A stretch of DNA of 64,000 nucleotides from Alphaproteobacteria bacterium (GCA_900768845.1 CAAGEK010000020.1:16932-80931), one strand, 5' to 3'; counted from the stretch's first letter, positions 19,614 to 29,375 are shown. Notes: generated by a model not told the origin, from the letters alone. Numbers and translations: made by a program.

Positions 19614-20861
19614 ATGAAAGAAATGATGCGTTCTTTGGGCGAAAACGCCCGCAAAGCCGCACGGTTTTTGGCAACGGCTCCGGCACAGGCGAAAAACAAG
19701 GCTTTGAGAGAGGCGGCCGCTTTGATGCGCGAATCGCAAAACGGTTTGTTGGCCGCCAATAAAAAAGACATGGAGGCTTTGCCGCCGGAAACGTCGAAAG
19801 CCATGCGCGACCGCCTGCTTTTAACGCCCGAACGCATTGAAGCCATGGCCAAAGGGTTGGAGGAAGTCGCCGCATTGCCCGATCCCGTCGGACGCGTGCT
19901 GGCGTCGTGGGAACGCCCGAACGGGTTGGAAATCGTGCGCGTTGCAACGCCCTTGGGCGTCATCGGCGTGATTTACGAAAGCCGCCCGAACGTTACCGCC
20001 GATGCGGGGGCTTTGTGCTTCAAATCGGGAAACGCCGTCATTTTGCGCGGCGGATCGGACAGTTTTCATTCTTCGGCGAAAATCGTTGAAATCATGCACG
20101 CCGGATTGCGGGCGGCCGGATTGCCCGAAACGTGCATCCAATCCGTCCCGACCGCCGACCGCGCCGCCGTCGGCGAAATGTTGAAAATGGACGATTGCAT
20201 CGACGTCATCGTGCCACGCGGAGGAAAATCGTTAATTCAACGCATCACCGACGAAAGCCGCATTCCGTTGTTCAAGCATTTGAACGGCATCTGCCACACT
20301 TACATCCATTCGGCGGCGGATGCGCAAAAAGCCCGAAAAATCGTCATGAACGCCAAAATGCGCCGCACGGGAACGTGCAATTCGACGGAAACGCTTTTGG
20401 TTGACGAAACCGTATGTCATACGATTTTGCCTGACGTTTTGAACGATTTGATAGCGGCGGGATGTGAAATCAGGGGCGATGAAAAAGTGCGCGCTTCGGA
20501 TTCACGCGTCAAGCCCGCTTCGGATGAAGACTGGGATACCGAATATCTGGATTCGATTTTGTCGGTAAAGACCGTTTCGGACATCAACGAAGCGATCGCA
20601 CATATCGCGGCGCACAGTTCGCATCATACGGAATCGATCATCACCGAAGACAAAGCCGCGGCGGAAAAGTTTTTGAACGAAGTCGACAGCGCGGTTGTCA
20701 TGCATAATGCGTCGACTCAATTTTGCGACGGCGGGGAATTCGGCATGGGCGCGGAAATAGGCATTGCGACGGGACGCTTGCACGCCAGAGGCCCGATCGG
20801 TTTGGAACAGTTGACAACCTTCAAGTATCAGGTGCGCGGTGACGGTCAGATACGCCCGTAA
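19614..20861 (+). CDS. proA: Gamma-glutamyl phosphate reductase
   Basis: A 415-residue NADPH-dependent enzyme that reduces gamma-glutamyl phosphate to the semialdehyde of proline synthesis. The aldehyde-dehydrogenase fold is complete: IYESRPNVTADAGALCFKSG, RGGSDSFHSS, and the catalytic-cysteine region MRRTGTCNSTETLLVD, ending QFCDGGEFGMGAEIGIATGR. Length is typical. Its 3' end overlaps nadD by 23 bp. Confidence 0.96.
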   Translation: MKEMMRSLGENARKAARFLATAPAQAKNKALREAAALMRESQNGLLAANKKDMEALPPETSKAMRDRLLLTPERIEAMAKGLEEVAALPDPVGRVLASWERPNGLEIVRVATPLGVIGVIYESRPNVTADAGALCFKSGNAVILRGGSDSFHSSAKIVEIMHAGLRAAGLPETCIQSVPTADRAAVGEMLKMDDCIDVIVPRGGKSLIQRITDESRIPLFKHLNGICHTYIHSAADAQKARKIVMNAKMRRTGTCNSTETLLVDETVCHTILPDVLNDLIAAGCEIRGDEKVRASDSRVKPASDEDWDTEYLDSILSVKTVSDINEAIAHIAAHSSHHTESIITEDKAAAEKFLNEVDSAVVMHNASTQFCDGGEFGMGAEIGIATGRLHARGPIGLEQLTTFKYQVRGDGQIRP

Positions 20862-21429
20862 AAAAGTCGGATTGCTGGGGGGATCGTTCAACCCCGCCCA
20901 CGACGGCCACCGCTACATCAGCTTGCAAGCTTTGAAATTGCTGGGGCTGGACGAAGTGTGGTGGCTGGTGTCGCCGCTGAACCCGTTCAAAGAATCCGCA
21001 CCTGACATGGCTTCGTTTGAAAGGCGGTTGGAATCGGCGCGAAAAGCGGCGAACCATCCGAAAATCAAACCCGAAGATTTTGAAACGCGGATGAACACGC
21101 GCTATACGGCGGACACATTGAAAAAGCTGAAAGAAACCTATCCCGATACGGCGTTCGTGTGGCTGATGGGCGCGGACAATATGCTTGAATTTCACCGCTG
21201 GAAGAACTGGCGAGAAATAATGCACACCGTCCCCGTTGCGGTTTTCGCCAGAAACCATTATGCTTTAAAAGCGTTGTATTCAAAAGCGGGACGAACGTTC
21301 CGCCCGTTCAGGATTGACGGGCGTTTTTCCCGCCGGTTGGCAAAAATGCGCCCGCCCGCGTGGGTTTTTCTGGCGATTCGCGAACATCGCGCCTCGTCAA
21401 CGGAAATCCGTCGCAAAGGTTTGTTTTAA
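20839..21429 (+). CDS. nadD: Nicotinate-nucleotide adenylyltransferase
   Basis: A 196-residue enzyme that joins nicotinate mononucleotide to AMP from ATP in NAD synthesis. GLLGGSFNPAHDGHRYIS is the nucleotidyltransferase (H/TxGH) motif, WWLVSPLNPFK the substrate loop, and ASSTEIR the ISSTxIR-like motif at the end. A GTG start inside proA is used. Position between proA and rsfS is the usual alphaproteobacterial one. Confidence 0.94.
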   Translation: MTVRYARKKVGLLGGSFNPAHDGHRYISLQALKLLGLDEVWWLVSPLNPFKESAPDMASFERRLESARKAANHPKIKPEDFETRMNTRYTADTLKKLKETYPDTAFVWLMGADNMLEFHRWKNWREIMHTVPVAVFARNHYALKALYSKAGRTFRPFRIDGRFSRRLAKMRPPAWVFLAIREHRASSTEIRRKGLF

Positions 21430-21441
21430 CAGGAGAGAGAT

Positions 21442-21963
21442 ATGCCCGCAGAAAAAAAGGCCGCCGTAAAAAAAACGGCCGAAAAGACAGAAAAAAAAGC
21501 AGAAAAGGTTGCAAAAAAGGAAATAAGAAAAACGGTGAAAAAAACCGTTAAAAAAATTTTGAAAGCTCAGGAAAAGAACGAAAAGCTTTTGAAAAAAGCG
21601 GTCAAACACAAAGAAAAGGAAAACGCCGCCGCCAAGAAAATGGTCGAACTGATTGAAAAAACGCTGTCCGCCGGCAAAGCCGAAGACATCGTCATTATCG
21701 ATTTGTCGGGCAAAACCGCGATTGCGGATTATCTGGTCGTTGCGACGGGGCGCGCTCCGCGTCATGTGACGGCTTTGGGCGAACAGGTGCAGTTGCGTTT
21801 GAAAAAAACGGGCGTTCCCGCCGCGATTGAAGGCAACGACACGGGCGATTGGGTCATTGTCGATGCGGGCGACGTCATCGTCCATGTTTTCCATCCCGAA
21901 ACCCGCGAGCTGTATTGCATCGAAGAACTGTGGGGCGAAGAAACGCCGCGCAAGGCGCGCTGA
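21442..21963 (+). CDS. rsfS: Ribosome silencing factor RsfS with Lys-rich extension
   Basis: A 173-residue protein. Residues 66-170 are RsfS (DUF143): AEDIVIIDLSGKTAIADYLVVATG, GDWVIVDAGDVIVHVFHPETRE. RsfS binds L14 and blocks subunit joining in starved cells. Residues 1-65 are an unusual Lys/Ala-rich helix (KKTAEKTEKKAEKVAKKEIR); normal family members are 105-130 residues. An AGGAGAG site precedes the ATG, so the extension is probably translated. The stop overlaps rlmH as TGATG. Confidence 0.92.
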   Translation: MPAEKKAAVKKTAEKTEKKAEKVAKKEIRKTVKKTVKKILKAQEKNEKLLKKAVKHKEKENAAAKKMVELIEKTLSAGKAEDIVIIDLSGKTAIADYLVVATGRAPRHVTALGEQVQLRLKKTGVPAAIEGNDTGDWVIVDAGDVIVHVFHPETRELYCIEELWGEETPRKAR

Positions 21964-22421
21964 TGGACGTGATCATAGCGGCGATCGGTCGCCAAAAGCC
22001 AAGTCCCGAGCTGGATTTGCTGACAAAGTATGTCCGGCAGACGCGTTGGAACGTCATTGTTCGGGAATTTGAGGACAAAAAGGCCGCTTCGACGGCGGAA
22101 CGGATGAAAAAAGAAGGCGAATTGTTGCTTTCCGCCGTTCCCGCCGGCGCGGTGGTCGTGGTTTTGGACGAACGCGGAAAGATGCTTTCCTCACCCGAAT
22201 TCGCACGGAAAATGGGACGGTGGCAGGACGACGGCGCACCGGCGGTCGCTTTTTTAATCGGAGGGGCGGACGGCCATTCGCCCGAAGTGCGCGAAAAAGC
22301 CGATTTGTTGCTGGCGTTCGGAACGATGACGTGGCCTCATATGTTGGCACGCGCCATGTTGGCCGAACAAATCTATCGCGCAAAAACCATTTTGGACGGA
22401 CATCCGTATCACAGGGTTTGA
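21963..22421 (+). CDS. rlmH: 23S rRNA pseudouridine-1915 N3-methyltransferase
   Basis: A 152-residue SPOUT methyltransferase acting on pseudouridine 1915 in helix 69. FLIGGADGHSPEVREKADLL is the SAM-binding knot motif, and MTWPHMLARAMLAEQIYRA and GHPYHR close the protein as in the family. The ATG overlapping the rsfS stop is chosen over an in-frame extension inside rsfS. Confidence 0.95.
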   Translation: MDVIIAAIGRQKPSPELDLLTKYVRQTRWNVIVREFEDKKAASTAERMKKEGELLLSAVPAGAVVVVLDERGKMLSSPEFARKMGRWQDDGAPAVAFLIGGADGHSPEVREKADLLLAFGTMTWPHMLARAMLAEQIYRAKTILDGHPYHRV

Positions 22422-22594
22422 CCGGTTCTTGCCGACCGCCGGAGGTTTGTCCGCCCTTTTGACACACAGGCGGGCGTTCGCGGCGTTTTTTCATCCGCTC
22501 AAAATGCGCCATACGCATAAGTATAGGATGCATCCCGATTTTTTTTGTATTATATTCGCTTCATATCCGTTGATTTAATTTGGGAGAACGAATC

Positions 22595-24142
22595 GTGACT
22601 GAAGAAACCAAAAGACCCCGCCCCGTAATGTTGTGCATTCTGGACGGATGGGGGCATCGCGACAATAAGGAAAACAATGCCATCGAAACAGGAAACACCC
22701 CGAATTGGCACGAATTGGTCGAAACGTGCCCGAATACGCTGATCGCCACGTCGGGATTGGACGTCGGACTGCCTGCGGGACAGATGGGCAATTCCGAAGT
22801 CGGCCACATGAACATCGGCGCGGGACGCGTTGTCATGCAGGATCTGCCCAAAATCGACAAAGCCGCCGAAGACGGTTCTTTGGCCGAACGCCCCACCGTC
22901 GTTTCCCTGATTGAATCCCTGAAAAAGACGGGCGGCGTCTGTCATTTGATGGGGTTGATGTCGCCCGGAGGGGTTCATTCCCACATGGGACACATCATCG
23001 CTTTGGCAAAAATCCTGAGCGGCGCGGGCATTCCCGTTGACGTACACGCTTTTCTGGACGGTCGCGACGTGCCGCCCGATTCCGCTTTGGGGTATGTCAA
23101 GGAATTTGAAGCCGCCGTCAAAGATTTGAAAAACGTCAAAATCGCAACCGTCGCCGGACGTTATTACGCCATGGATCGTGACAACCGTTGGGAACGCATC
23201 ACGCTGGCTTATAACGCCCTGATGCTGGGCGAAGGCAACAAGGCCGACACCGCCGCAGCGGCGATTGAAGCATCCTATGCCGAAAAAGTGTTCGACGAAT
23301 TCGTCATTCCCGCCGTTATCGGCGATTACAAAGGCATGAAAGACGGCGACGCGATTTTGTTTGCGAACTTCCGTTCCGACCGCGCCCGCGAAATCATGTA
23401 CGCACTGGCGGACGATGCGTTCGACAAATTCAGCCGTCCGAAGACCGTCAAATTCGCGGCCGTCGTCGGCATGACGGAATATTCGGTCGACCACAACCGC
23501 TTTGTCACGCCCGTTTTCCCGCCCGAACAATTGGTCAACATCTTCGGTGAAATCGTTTCCAAAGCCGGCATGACCCAGTTGCGCATCGCCGAAACGGAAA
23601 AATACGCGCACGTCACGTTTTTCTTTAACGGCGGTGAGGAACGTCTGTTCAAAGGCGAAGAACGCATTCTGGTTCCCAGCCCAAAAGTCGCGACATACGA
23701 CTTAAAGCCCGAGATGTCGGCTTTTGAAGTTTGCGACAAATTGGTCGAAGCCATCGATTCGGGAAAATTCGACACAATCATCGTGAACTTTGCAAACGGC
23801 GACATGGTCGGCCACACGGGTATCATGGAAGCCGCCGTCAAAGCCGCCGAAGCTGTCGACAAGTGTCTGGGGCGTTTGAAAGACGCGATCAAACGTGCGG
23901 GCGGCGTGATGCTGATTACGGCGGATCACGGCAACTGCGAGCTGATGGTTGACGAAAAAACGCATGGGCCTTATACGGCGCACACGACGTTTCCCGTGCC
24001 CGTCGTCCTGTTCAACGGCCCCGCAGGCGTAAAGTTGCGCGAAGGCGGACGTCTGGCCGATTTGGCTCCGACGCTTTTGGAATTGTTGCAACTGAAGCAA
24101 CCGGCGGACATGACGGGCAAATCCCTGTTAATCCGCGGTTGA
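22595..24142 (+). CDS. gpmI: 2,3-bisphosphoglycerate-independent phosphoglycerate mutase
   Basis: A 515-residue, manganese-dependent enzyme interconverting 3- and 2-phosphoglycerate. CILDGWG, the serine nucleophile in GNSEVGHMNIGAG, HSHMGH, DGRDVPPDSA, and the late metal site TADHGNCE with THTTFPVP-like HTTFPVPVV are all present. The GTG at 22595 has GGGAGA 7 bp upstream; an in-frame TTG at 22580 has no site. It heads the gpmI-envC-ctpA-yibQ-rppH run. Confidence 0.95.
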   Translation: MTEETKRPRPVMLCILDGWGHRDNKENNAIETGNTPNWHELVETCPNTLIATSGLDVGLPAGQMGNSEVGHMNIGAGRVVMQDLPKIDKAAEDGSLAERPTVVSLIESLKKTGGVCHLMGLMSPGGVHSHMGHIIALAKILSGAGIPVDVHAFLDGRDVPPDSALGYVKEFEAAVKDLKNVKIATVAGRYYAMDRDNRWERITLAYNALMLGEGNKADTAAAAIEASYAEKVFDEFVIPAVIGDYKGMKDGDAILFANFRSDRAREIMYALADDAFDKFSRPKTVKFAAVVGMTEYSVDHNRFVTPVFPPEQLVNIFGEIVSKAGMTQLRIAETEKYAHVTFFFNGGEERLFKGEERILVPSPKVATYDLKPEMSAFEVCDKLVEAIDSGKFDTIIVNFANGDMVGHTGIMEAAVKAAEAVDKCLGRLKDAIKRAGGVMLITADHGNCELMVDEKTHGPYTAHTTFPVPVVLFNGPAGVKLREGGRLADLAPTLLELLQLKQPADMTGKSLLIRG

Positions 24143-24149
24143 GTTGTTG

Positions 24150-25322
24150 ATGTTTTGCAAAAAGACGGTCGTTTCGGCCTGCCTTGTTTTCATAACGGGG
24201 CAGGTGACGCCGTCTTTTTGCCTTGCCGCCATTAACAGCTCGCAACAGGCGAAAACCGAACTGTCACGCGTCACCGATCAAATCAAAGCCGCCGAATCGG
24301 AACACAAAAAATTGCGTGAAAAAGCCCGCGCCGTGCAAAAGGAGATTTTGGACGTGCGCCGGAAAATGGTTTCCGCCGCCGGATCCATTCAAGAGCAGGA
24401 GGAAAGTCTGGGACGGCTGGAGGAAAAGCTCCACGAACTGGAAGACCGCCAAAACGCCATGAAAGAACGGCTGGAAGTCCGGAAAATGCAACGCATGAAA
24501 GTTTTGGCGGCTTTACAAAATCTGGCGTGGAAACCGACGGAGGCTTTGCTGGCTCAACCGTTGCCGCCTCAGGATACGTTACGCAGCGCGTTGCTTTTGC
24601 GCGAAGCCGTGCCGCGGTTGGAATATTCGACGGAAGGGTTGCGCAAGGATTTGACCAAGCTGGCAAGTCTGACCTCCGCCATCCGTGCGCAATACGCCCA
24701 AATCAAAACGATGGCCAGACATTTGGAGGCCAAACGCCGCAATATGAACGTTTTGATTGAAAAAAAGACAAAACTGCAAAGCTCTTTCGCCAGCGAAAGT
24801 TCAAGAGCCAAGGAAAGGGCGACGGCTTTGGCGAAACAGGCCGGCGATTTAAAAGACCTGTTGGCGCGGTTGGAAGCCGAAAGCGTGCGCAGGCAGAAAT
24901 TGCATCAAACGGCGGCTTTGCCCAAAGGCGCGTTTAAAGCGGCCAAAGGCAACATCCCCTATCCCGTCAAAGGCACGGTCATCAAAAAATTCGGCGACCC
25001 GACGGACAGCGGTTTGAGCGCACGCGGAATAACCATCCGGACACGTTCAAACGCCCAAGTCATCTCCCCGTACGACGGAACGGTTCTGTTCGCCGGCCCT
25101 TTCAGAGGATACGGAGAGCTGGTCATCATCGAACACGGCGACGGATACCATACTTTGCTGGCCGGAATAGGACGGCTGGACACTTCGGTCGGGCAATCCC
25201 TGCTGGCCGGCGAACCCGTCGGAATAATGGTGGCGAATTCCGATCCGTCGTTATATATTGAAATACGCAAAAACGGACAACCCGTTAATCCGGCCATATG
25301 GCTAACAAATAAAAAAGGATGA
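24150..25322 (+). CDS. envC: EnvC-like murein hydrolase activator
   Basis: A 390-residue periplasmic protein with a signal peptide (about 1-27), long coiled coil (about 30-250) and a C-terminal LytM/M23 domain. The M23 zinc ligands are missing: the usual HxxxD reads RGITIRT, and the YAHL and HxE positions read TLLAG and LYIEIRKNG. Like EnvC it should activate amidases rather than cut peptidoglycan itself. The ATG at 24150 is used; two TTG codons precede it. It lies 7 bp after gpmI, the gene order known also from enterobacteria. Confidence 0.9.
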   Translation: MFCKKTVVSACLVFITGQVTPSFCLAAINSSQQAKTELSRVTDQIKAAESEHKKLREKARAVQKEILDVRRKMVSAAGSIQEQEESLGRLEEKLHELEDRQNAMKERLEVRKMQRMKVLAALQNLAWKPTEALLAQPLPPQDTLRSALLLREAVPRLEYSTEGLRKDLTKLASLTSAIRAQYAQIKTMARHLEAKRRNMNVLIEKKTKLQSSFASESSRAKERATALAKQAGDLKDLLARLEAESVRRQKLHQTAALPKGAFKAAKGNIPYPVKGTVIKKFGDPTDSGLSARGITIRTRSNAQVISPYDGTVLFAGPFRGYGELVIIEHGDGYHTLLAGIGRLDTSVGQSLLAGEPVGIMVANSDPSLYIEIRKNGQPVNPAIWLTNKKG

Positions 25323-25328
25323 CGAAGA

Positions 25329-26705
25329 ATGAAACGCTTCGGTTTTCATATTTTACTGGCTTTCGCCCTGATTTGCCCCGCCGTCCCCGCCGCAGCCAAA
25401 AATGCGAAAAAGGAAGAGGCTCCCCAAATCTCCGTTTATCATTACCTGAACATCTTCAGCGAAACGTTCAAACGGGCGAAAACGGATTATGTCGAAGAAG
25501 TCCCCGAACAAAAGCTGATCGAATACGCGATCAATGGCATGCTGTCTTCGCTGGATCCGCATTCGTCCTATCTGAACGCGGAAATGTTCAAGGAAATGCA
25601 GGAACAGACCAAAGGCGAATTCGGCGGTTTGGGAATCGAAGTCACCATGGACAACGGGTGGATTAAAGTCATTTCCCCGATTGACGACACGCCCGCGTTC
25701 AAAGCGGGAATCAAAGCCGGCGATTACATCACCCATATCGACGGAACCGCCGTTTTGGGACAGACGCTGACCGAAGCCGTCGATAAAATGCGCGGCCCCG
25801 TCAATACAAAAGTCAAATTGACCGTCCGCCGCAAGGGACAGGACGCATTCGACGTCACGTTGGAACGCGCCGTCATCAAAATCCGTTCCGTGCGCACCGA
25901 AAACAAGGGTAACGTCGGTTACATCCGCATTTCCTCTTTCAGCGACACGACAACGGCCGACGTGAAAAAAGCCGTCGAAAAAACGATGAAAGAACATCAG
26001 GAGGGTTTATCCGGATTTGTTTTGGATTTGCGCAACAACCCCGGCGGATTGCTGGATCAGGCGGTTTCCGTGACGGATCTGTTCCTGAACGAAGGGGAAA
26101 TCGTTTCCACGCGCCCGCGCCGTCCCGAAGAAACCCTGCGTTACAGCGCGACGAAAGGCGATATTACGAACAACATCCCCATCGTCGTTTTAATCAATGA
26201 AGGATCCGCTTCGGCCGCGGAAATCGTCGCCGGTGCGTTGCAGGATCACAAACGCGCCGTCATCGTCGGTACGCGTTCGTTCGGAAAAGGATCCGTGCAA
26301 ACCGTCATTCCCGTCAGTTCGGGAATCGGAGCCATCCGGATAACGACCGCACGTTATTACACGCCTTCAGGCCGTTCGATTCAGGCCAAAGGCATCGAAC
26401 CCGACATTGTCATTCCTCCCGCCCATGTCGAATATTTCGCCCAGCGTTCCGACGATTTCGCCGAAGCGGCCTTACCCAATGCACTGGCGAAGCAGGATGA
26501 GGCGAAAGACAAAGCGGACGCCAAAACGCAAAAAAACGTAAAAGGGAAAAAATCCCAAAAAGGGCAAAAAGACAAACAAAAAGATAAAAAGGAAAAAGAA
26601 CCCGATCCTTTCGCTGAAAAGAAAGAGGAAAAGAAAATCGAGGATTATCAGCTGGATCGCGCAATCGACATCGTTCGGGCGATGGGAATTTACAATTCCA
26701 AATAA
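25329..26705 (+). CDS. ctpA: S41 family C-terminal processing protease
   Basis: A 458-residue periplasmic protease with a signal peptide (about 1-23). A PDZ domain covers about residues 95-180 (GEFGGLGIEVTMDNGWIKV). The catalytic core has LRNNPGGLLDQAV, the serine in NEGSASAAEIVAGAL, and the lysine in GTRSFGKGSVQ. A long Lys-rich segment (about 395-440) lies before the last helix. CtpA trims periplasmic wall hydrolases or lipoproteins. It sits 6 bp after envC, consistent with control of septal hydrolysis. Confidence 0.93.
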   Translation: MKRFGFHILLAFALICPAVPAAAKNAKKEEAPQISVYHYLNIFSETFKRAKTDYVEEVPEQKLIEYAINGMLSSLDPHSSYLNAEMFKEMQEQTKGEFGGLGIEVTMDNGWIKVISPIDDTPAFKAGIKAGDYITHIDGTAVLGQTLTEAVDKMRGPVNTKVKLTVRRKGQDAFDVTLERAVIKIRSVRTENKGNVGYIRISSFSDTTTADVKKAVEKTMKEHQEGLSGFVLDLRNNPGGLLDQAVSVTDLFLNEGEIVSTRPRRPEETLRYSATKGDITNNIPIVVLINEGSASAAEIVAGALQDHKRAVIVGTRSFGKGSVQTVIPVSSGIGAIRITTARYYTPSGRSIQAKGIEPDIVIPPAHVEYFAQRSDDFAEAALPNALAKQDEAKDKADAKTQKNVKGKKSQKGQKDKQKDKKEKEPDPFAEKKEEKKIEDYQLDRAIDIVRAMGIYNSK

Positions 26706-26726
26706 AGCGCAAGGAACGGTTCTCAG

Positions 26727-28145
26727 ATGGTTTTTTCCAAGGACGCGAACACGGATTCCCCTTTCGCCGTAAAACCGAAAGAAAAAGGAAAGCGGCTGTT
26801 TTTCCTCGCCCTTTCGGTTTTCGTCGTTTCCCTTGCGGCGGCGGGAGCGGCGGGATGGGACGTTTATCAAAAAAATAAAAAGCCTTTTTCGGCTTTTACG
26901 ATAACGTCCCCGTTTTTGCGTTCCGAAAAAGCCCTGATCAATCCGCAACCCATGTTCCGGCAGGATGACGGCCCCGCATCTCCGACACTGGCGGATTCGT
27001 TCAAAGGACAATCCAAAACGGCCGAAGAAAAACTTGCCGGACCGAAAAACATCGATGAAGCGTTGAAATCGGCCATGTTGAATTTTCCTCCGCAACAGGA
27101 AATCGACGACAAGGCTTCCATAAAGGAAAATCCGGATCTGCCGATGGCCGACGCTCCCGAATCCGGCGATCCCGCCCCCGAAAAGGAACGCGTCATCGAC
27201 ATCGGGGACGAATTCGGCCTGCGCCGTCCGCCTTTGCCGCGCCCCGATCTCGTTTCAAGCGAAGGATTTACCGCGTCTTTGCCGAAATTCAATAAAATCA
27301 AGGACGCCCACCATTCCGGCGTAATCGCTTTGGACATCATAAACCCCGTGGAAGAATTGCAGGAGGAATCGCGCTACGGAAAAATCCCCGTCAAATCGGA
27401 AAACGGGGAAACGCCTTATCAAACTTATGCGCGCCCGTATGAAGAAACGCCTCCTTCGCCTTTCATCGCCGTTTTGATTTCCGGATTGGGAATGCGCAAA
27501 AACACGACGACGGCGGCTTTGTATGCTTTAAAACCGGAAGTTTCCCTCTCATTCAGCCCCTATTCCGAACAATTGGGAAATTATGTGTCCGAAGCCCGCA
27601 AATCCGGTCATGAAACGCTTTTGGATCTGCCGATGCAACAAGGCGTGTTTCCCGAAACCGATCCGGGGCCGTTGGGATTGGTATCGGGGTTGCCCGAAAA
27701 GGAAAACAGGAAACGTTTGCACAGGACGTTGGGCAAGGATGTCGCCTACATCGGCGTCAGCGCATCGCCCGAGGAAACTTTTTCTTTCAAAACGAATCAA
27801 ATGGGGGCGTTCGCCAAAGAAATCCGCGATCGGGGATTGATTTACATCGACGGGACGGACGACGCCGACCTGCCGCTGTATTCGGGGGCTTTGCGGCCGG
27901 ACGTGCATATTACCGACCATTTCTACCGCTCCGCCATCCGGACTCAATTGGAATATGCGGAAAAAACGGCCAAAAAAAAGGGATACGCCTTCGTCCGTGC
28001 GGAAACGGCTCCGATTGTTTTGCTGTGCATACAGGAATGGATGGATTCCTTCGTTCCCAAAGACAAAGACGGCGAACGCGTTCCTGAAATCACATTCGTT
28101 CCTCTTTCCTATTACGCCACGGAGGTTTTAAAAACGCGAAAATGA
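26727..28145 (+). CDS. Divergent polysaccharide deacetylase family protein (YibQ-like)
   Basis: A 472-residue protein with one N-terminal membrane anchor (about 28-47), a proline- and acid-rich linker (about 60-245), and a divergent polysaccharide deacetylase domain (about 248-470; IAVLISGLGMRKNTT, ETLLDLPMQQ, GLIYIDGTDD, VHITDHFYRS). The E. coli homolog YibQ follows envC. Substrate is unknown. The linker is longer than usual. The stop overlaps rppH as ATGA. Confidence 0.85.
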   Translation: MVFSKDANTDSPFAVKPKEKGKRLFFLALSVFVVSLAAAGAAGWDVYQKNKKPFSAFTITSPFLRSEKALINPQPMFRQDDGPASPTLADSFKGQSKTAEEKLAGPKNIDEALKSAMLNFPPQQEIDDKASIKENPDLPMADAPESGDPAPEKERVIDIGDEFGLRRPPLPRPDLVSSEGFTASLPKFNKIKDAHHSGVIALDIINPVEELQEESRYGKIPVKSENGETPYQTYARPYEETPPSPFIAVLISGLGMRKNTTTAALYALKPEVSLSFSPYSEQLGNYVSEARKSGHETLLDLPMQQGVFPETDPGPLGLVSGLPEKENRKRLHRTLGKDVAYIGVSASPEETFSFKTNQMGAFAKEIRDRGLIYIDGTDDADLPLYSGALRPDVHITDHFYRSAIRTQLEYAEKTAKKKGYAFVRAETAPIVLLCIQEWMDSFVPKDKDGERVPEITFVPLSYYATEVLKTRK

Positions 28146-28621
28146 CGGAAAAACTCTATCGTCCCAACGCCGGCATCATGCTGATGAATAAAAACGGCAA
28201 GATTTTTGCGGCTCATCGTTGTGATTCGCGAAGAAAAGCATGGCAAATGCCTCAGGGCGGCATCAACAAGGGCGAAGATCCTTTGGACGCGGCGAAACGC
28301 GAACTGTTTGAAGAAACCGGCGTCCGTTCCGTTTCCCTGATTGCGGAAAGCACACGGTGGTATGCTTATGATTTTCCCGCCGACGTAACGTTTGTCAGTG
28401 AAAAGAAAAAATCTTTCGCCGGACAGACTCAAAAATGGTTTTTGTTCCTGTTTGAAGGCGACGAACAGGAAATCAACCTGAACCGCCCTCATCCGGAATT
28501 CGACCGGTGGCGATGGGAAGACGCGGAAAATATGCCCGAGCTGATCGTCGAATTTAAAAAGGACGTGTACCGTCAGGTCGTCGAGGAATTCATGCCTTTC
28601 ATCGATGCGTACCGTTCTTGA
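28142..28621 (+). CDS. rppH: RNA 5'-pyrophosphohydrolase (Nudix)
   Basis: A 159-residue Nudix hydrolase that removes pyrophosphate from 5'-triphosphate mRNA and starts RNase E decay. The Nudix box GGINKGEDPLDAAKRELFEE is complete. YRPNAGIMLMNKNGKIFAAHR and AWQMPQGG are typical of RppH. It is the last gene of the long obgE-rppH run. Confidence 0.95.
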   Translation: MTEKLYRPNAGIMLMNKNGKIFAAHRCDSRRKAWQMPQGGINKGEDPLDAAKRELFEETGVRSVSLIAESTRWYAYDFPADVTFVSEKKKSFAGQTQKWFLFLFEGDEQEINLNRPHPEFDRWRWEDAENMPELIVEFKKDVYRQVVEEFMPFIDAYRS

Positions 28622-28717
28622 AATCCGGTATTTTCCGTAAAAGGTTTCAAAAGCGGATTGACGCCCGCAAAAATTTATACGAACTTATAAAAAATAAACG
28701 GTAAGGAGAAAATCATC

Positions 28718-29375
28718 ATGACAAAATCAGGAAAAGCAGTCGTCATATTTCTGACGTGGGCTTTAACGGGATGCGCCGCCGTACGAAATTATCAAACAGC
28801 GACATTCGCCTCTTTGAACATTATCCCCGATACGGTAACCGCGGACGTCAATTTTTTTTGAAAAGGGCGAAGATTTTCAAAAGAAACGCAGAAGGGAGCT
28901 GAACGGACGTTATTTTTATGACAAATTTCTGGCCGATGAACTCATCAAGCGTATGGAAAAAAGAGGATGGAAACGGGCTTCGGACAAGAATGCCGAATAT
29001 GCTTTGAATATCAGCCTTACCGATGAAGAGTCGGATTCCGCCGGCATTGTTACCTATTTCAAAGGCATTGTTTACGCTTTGTACAAAACAAAAGACCGCC
29101 CTCCCGTCATCATGGGGGGAATCGCCAATGATTCTTCCGATCTTCATGATTTGGACTTTATCAACGAAGCCCTGCCCATCATTGACAAAGAAATACAATC
29201 GAAAAACGCCTATCAAAGACACTTATGGACTTGTTCCGACAACCGGAACGGAGCTTCCCGCACCGAATGTTACATGGAAGAAATCAACCCCGATTTTCCG
29301 TCCGAGTATATTGAAATAAAAAATATGAACTATTTAAAAACGCGCTTGGTTTCCGAACCGAACCGGTTTTTTTGA
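28718..29375 (+). pseudogene. Lipoprotein gene interrupted by a frameshift at a T8 tract
   Basis: An ATG at 28718 (after AAGGAG) begins a lipoprotein with lipobox ALTGCAA. The frame hits TGA right after eight T residues (28852-28859), having read to ADVNFF. Shifting by one base at the T-run continues smoothly as EKGEDFQKKRRRELNGRYFY and then the open frame ending at 29375, about 218 residues in all. The downstream part has paired cysteines (WTCSDN, TECYMEE). It resembles DUF4136-type small lipoproteins only loosely. A true mutation, an assembly homopolymer error, or transcriptional slippage on T8 would all look like this. Confidence 0.65.

Noticed and set aside
22550..23611. Long open frame (353 codons) antisense to gpmI
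   Set aside because: Same reason: gpmI is intact, and the antisense product is a shadow with no motif.
24144..25322. EnvC-like protein as an active M23 peptidase
   Set aside because: The histidine and aspartate zinc ligands of the LytM domain are not present, so it is called an activator.
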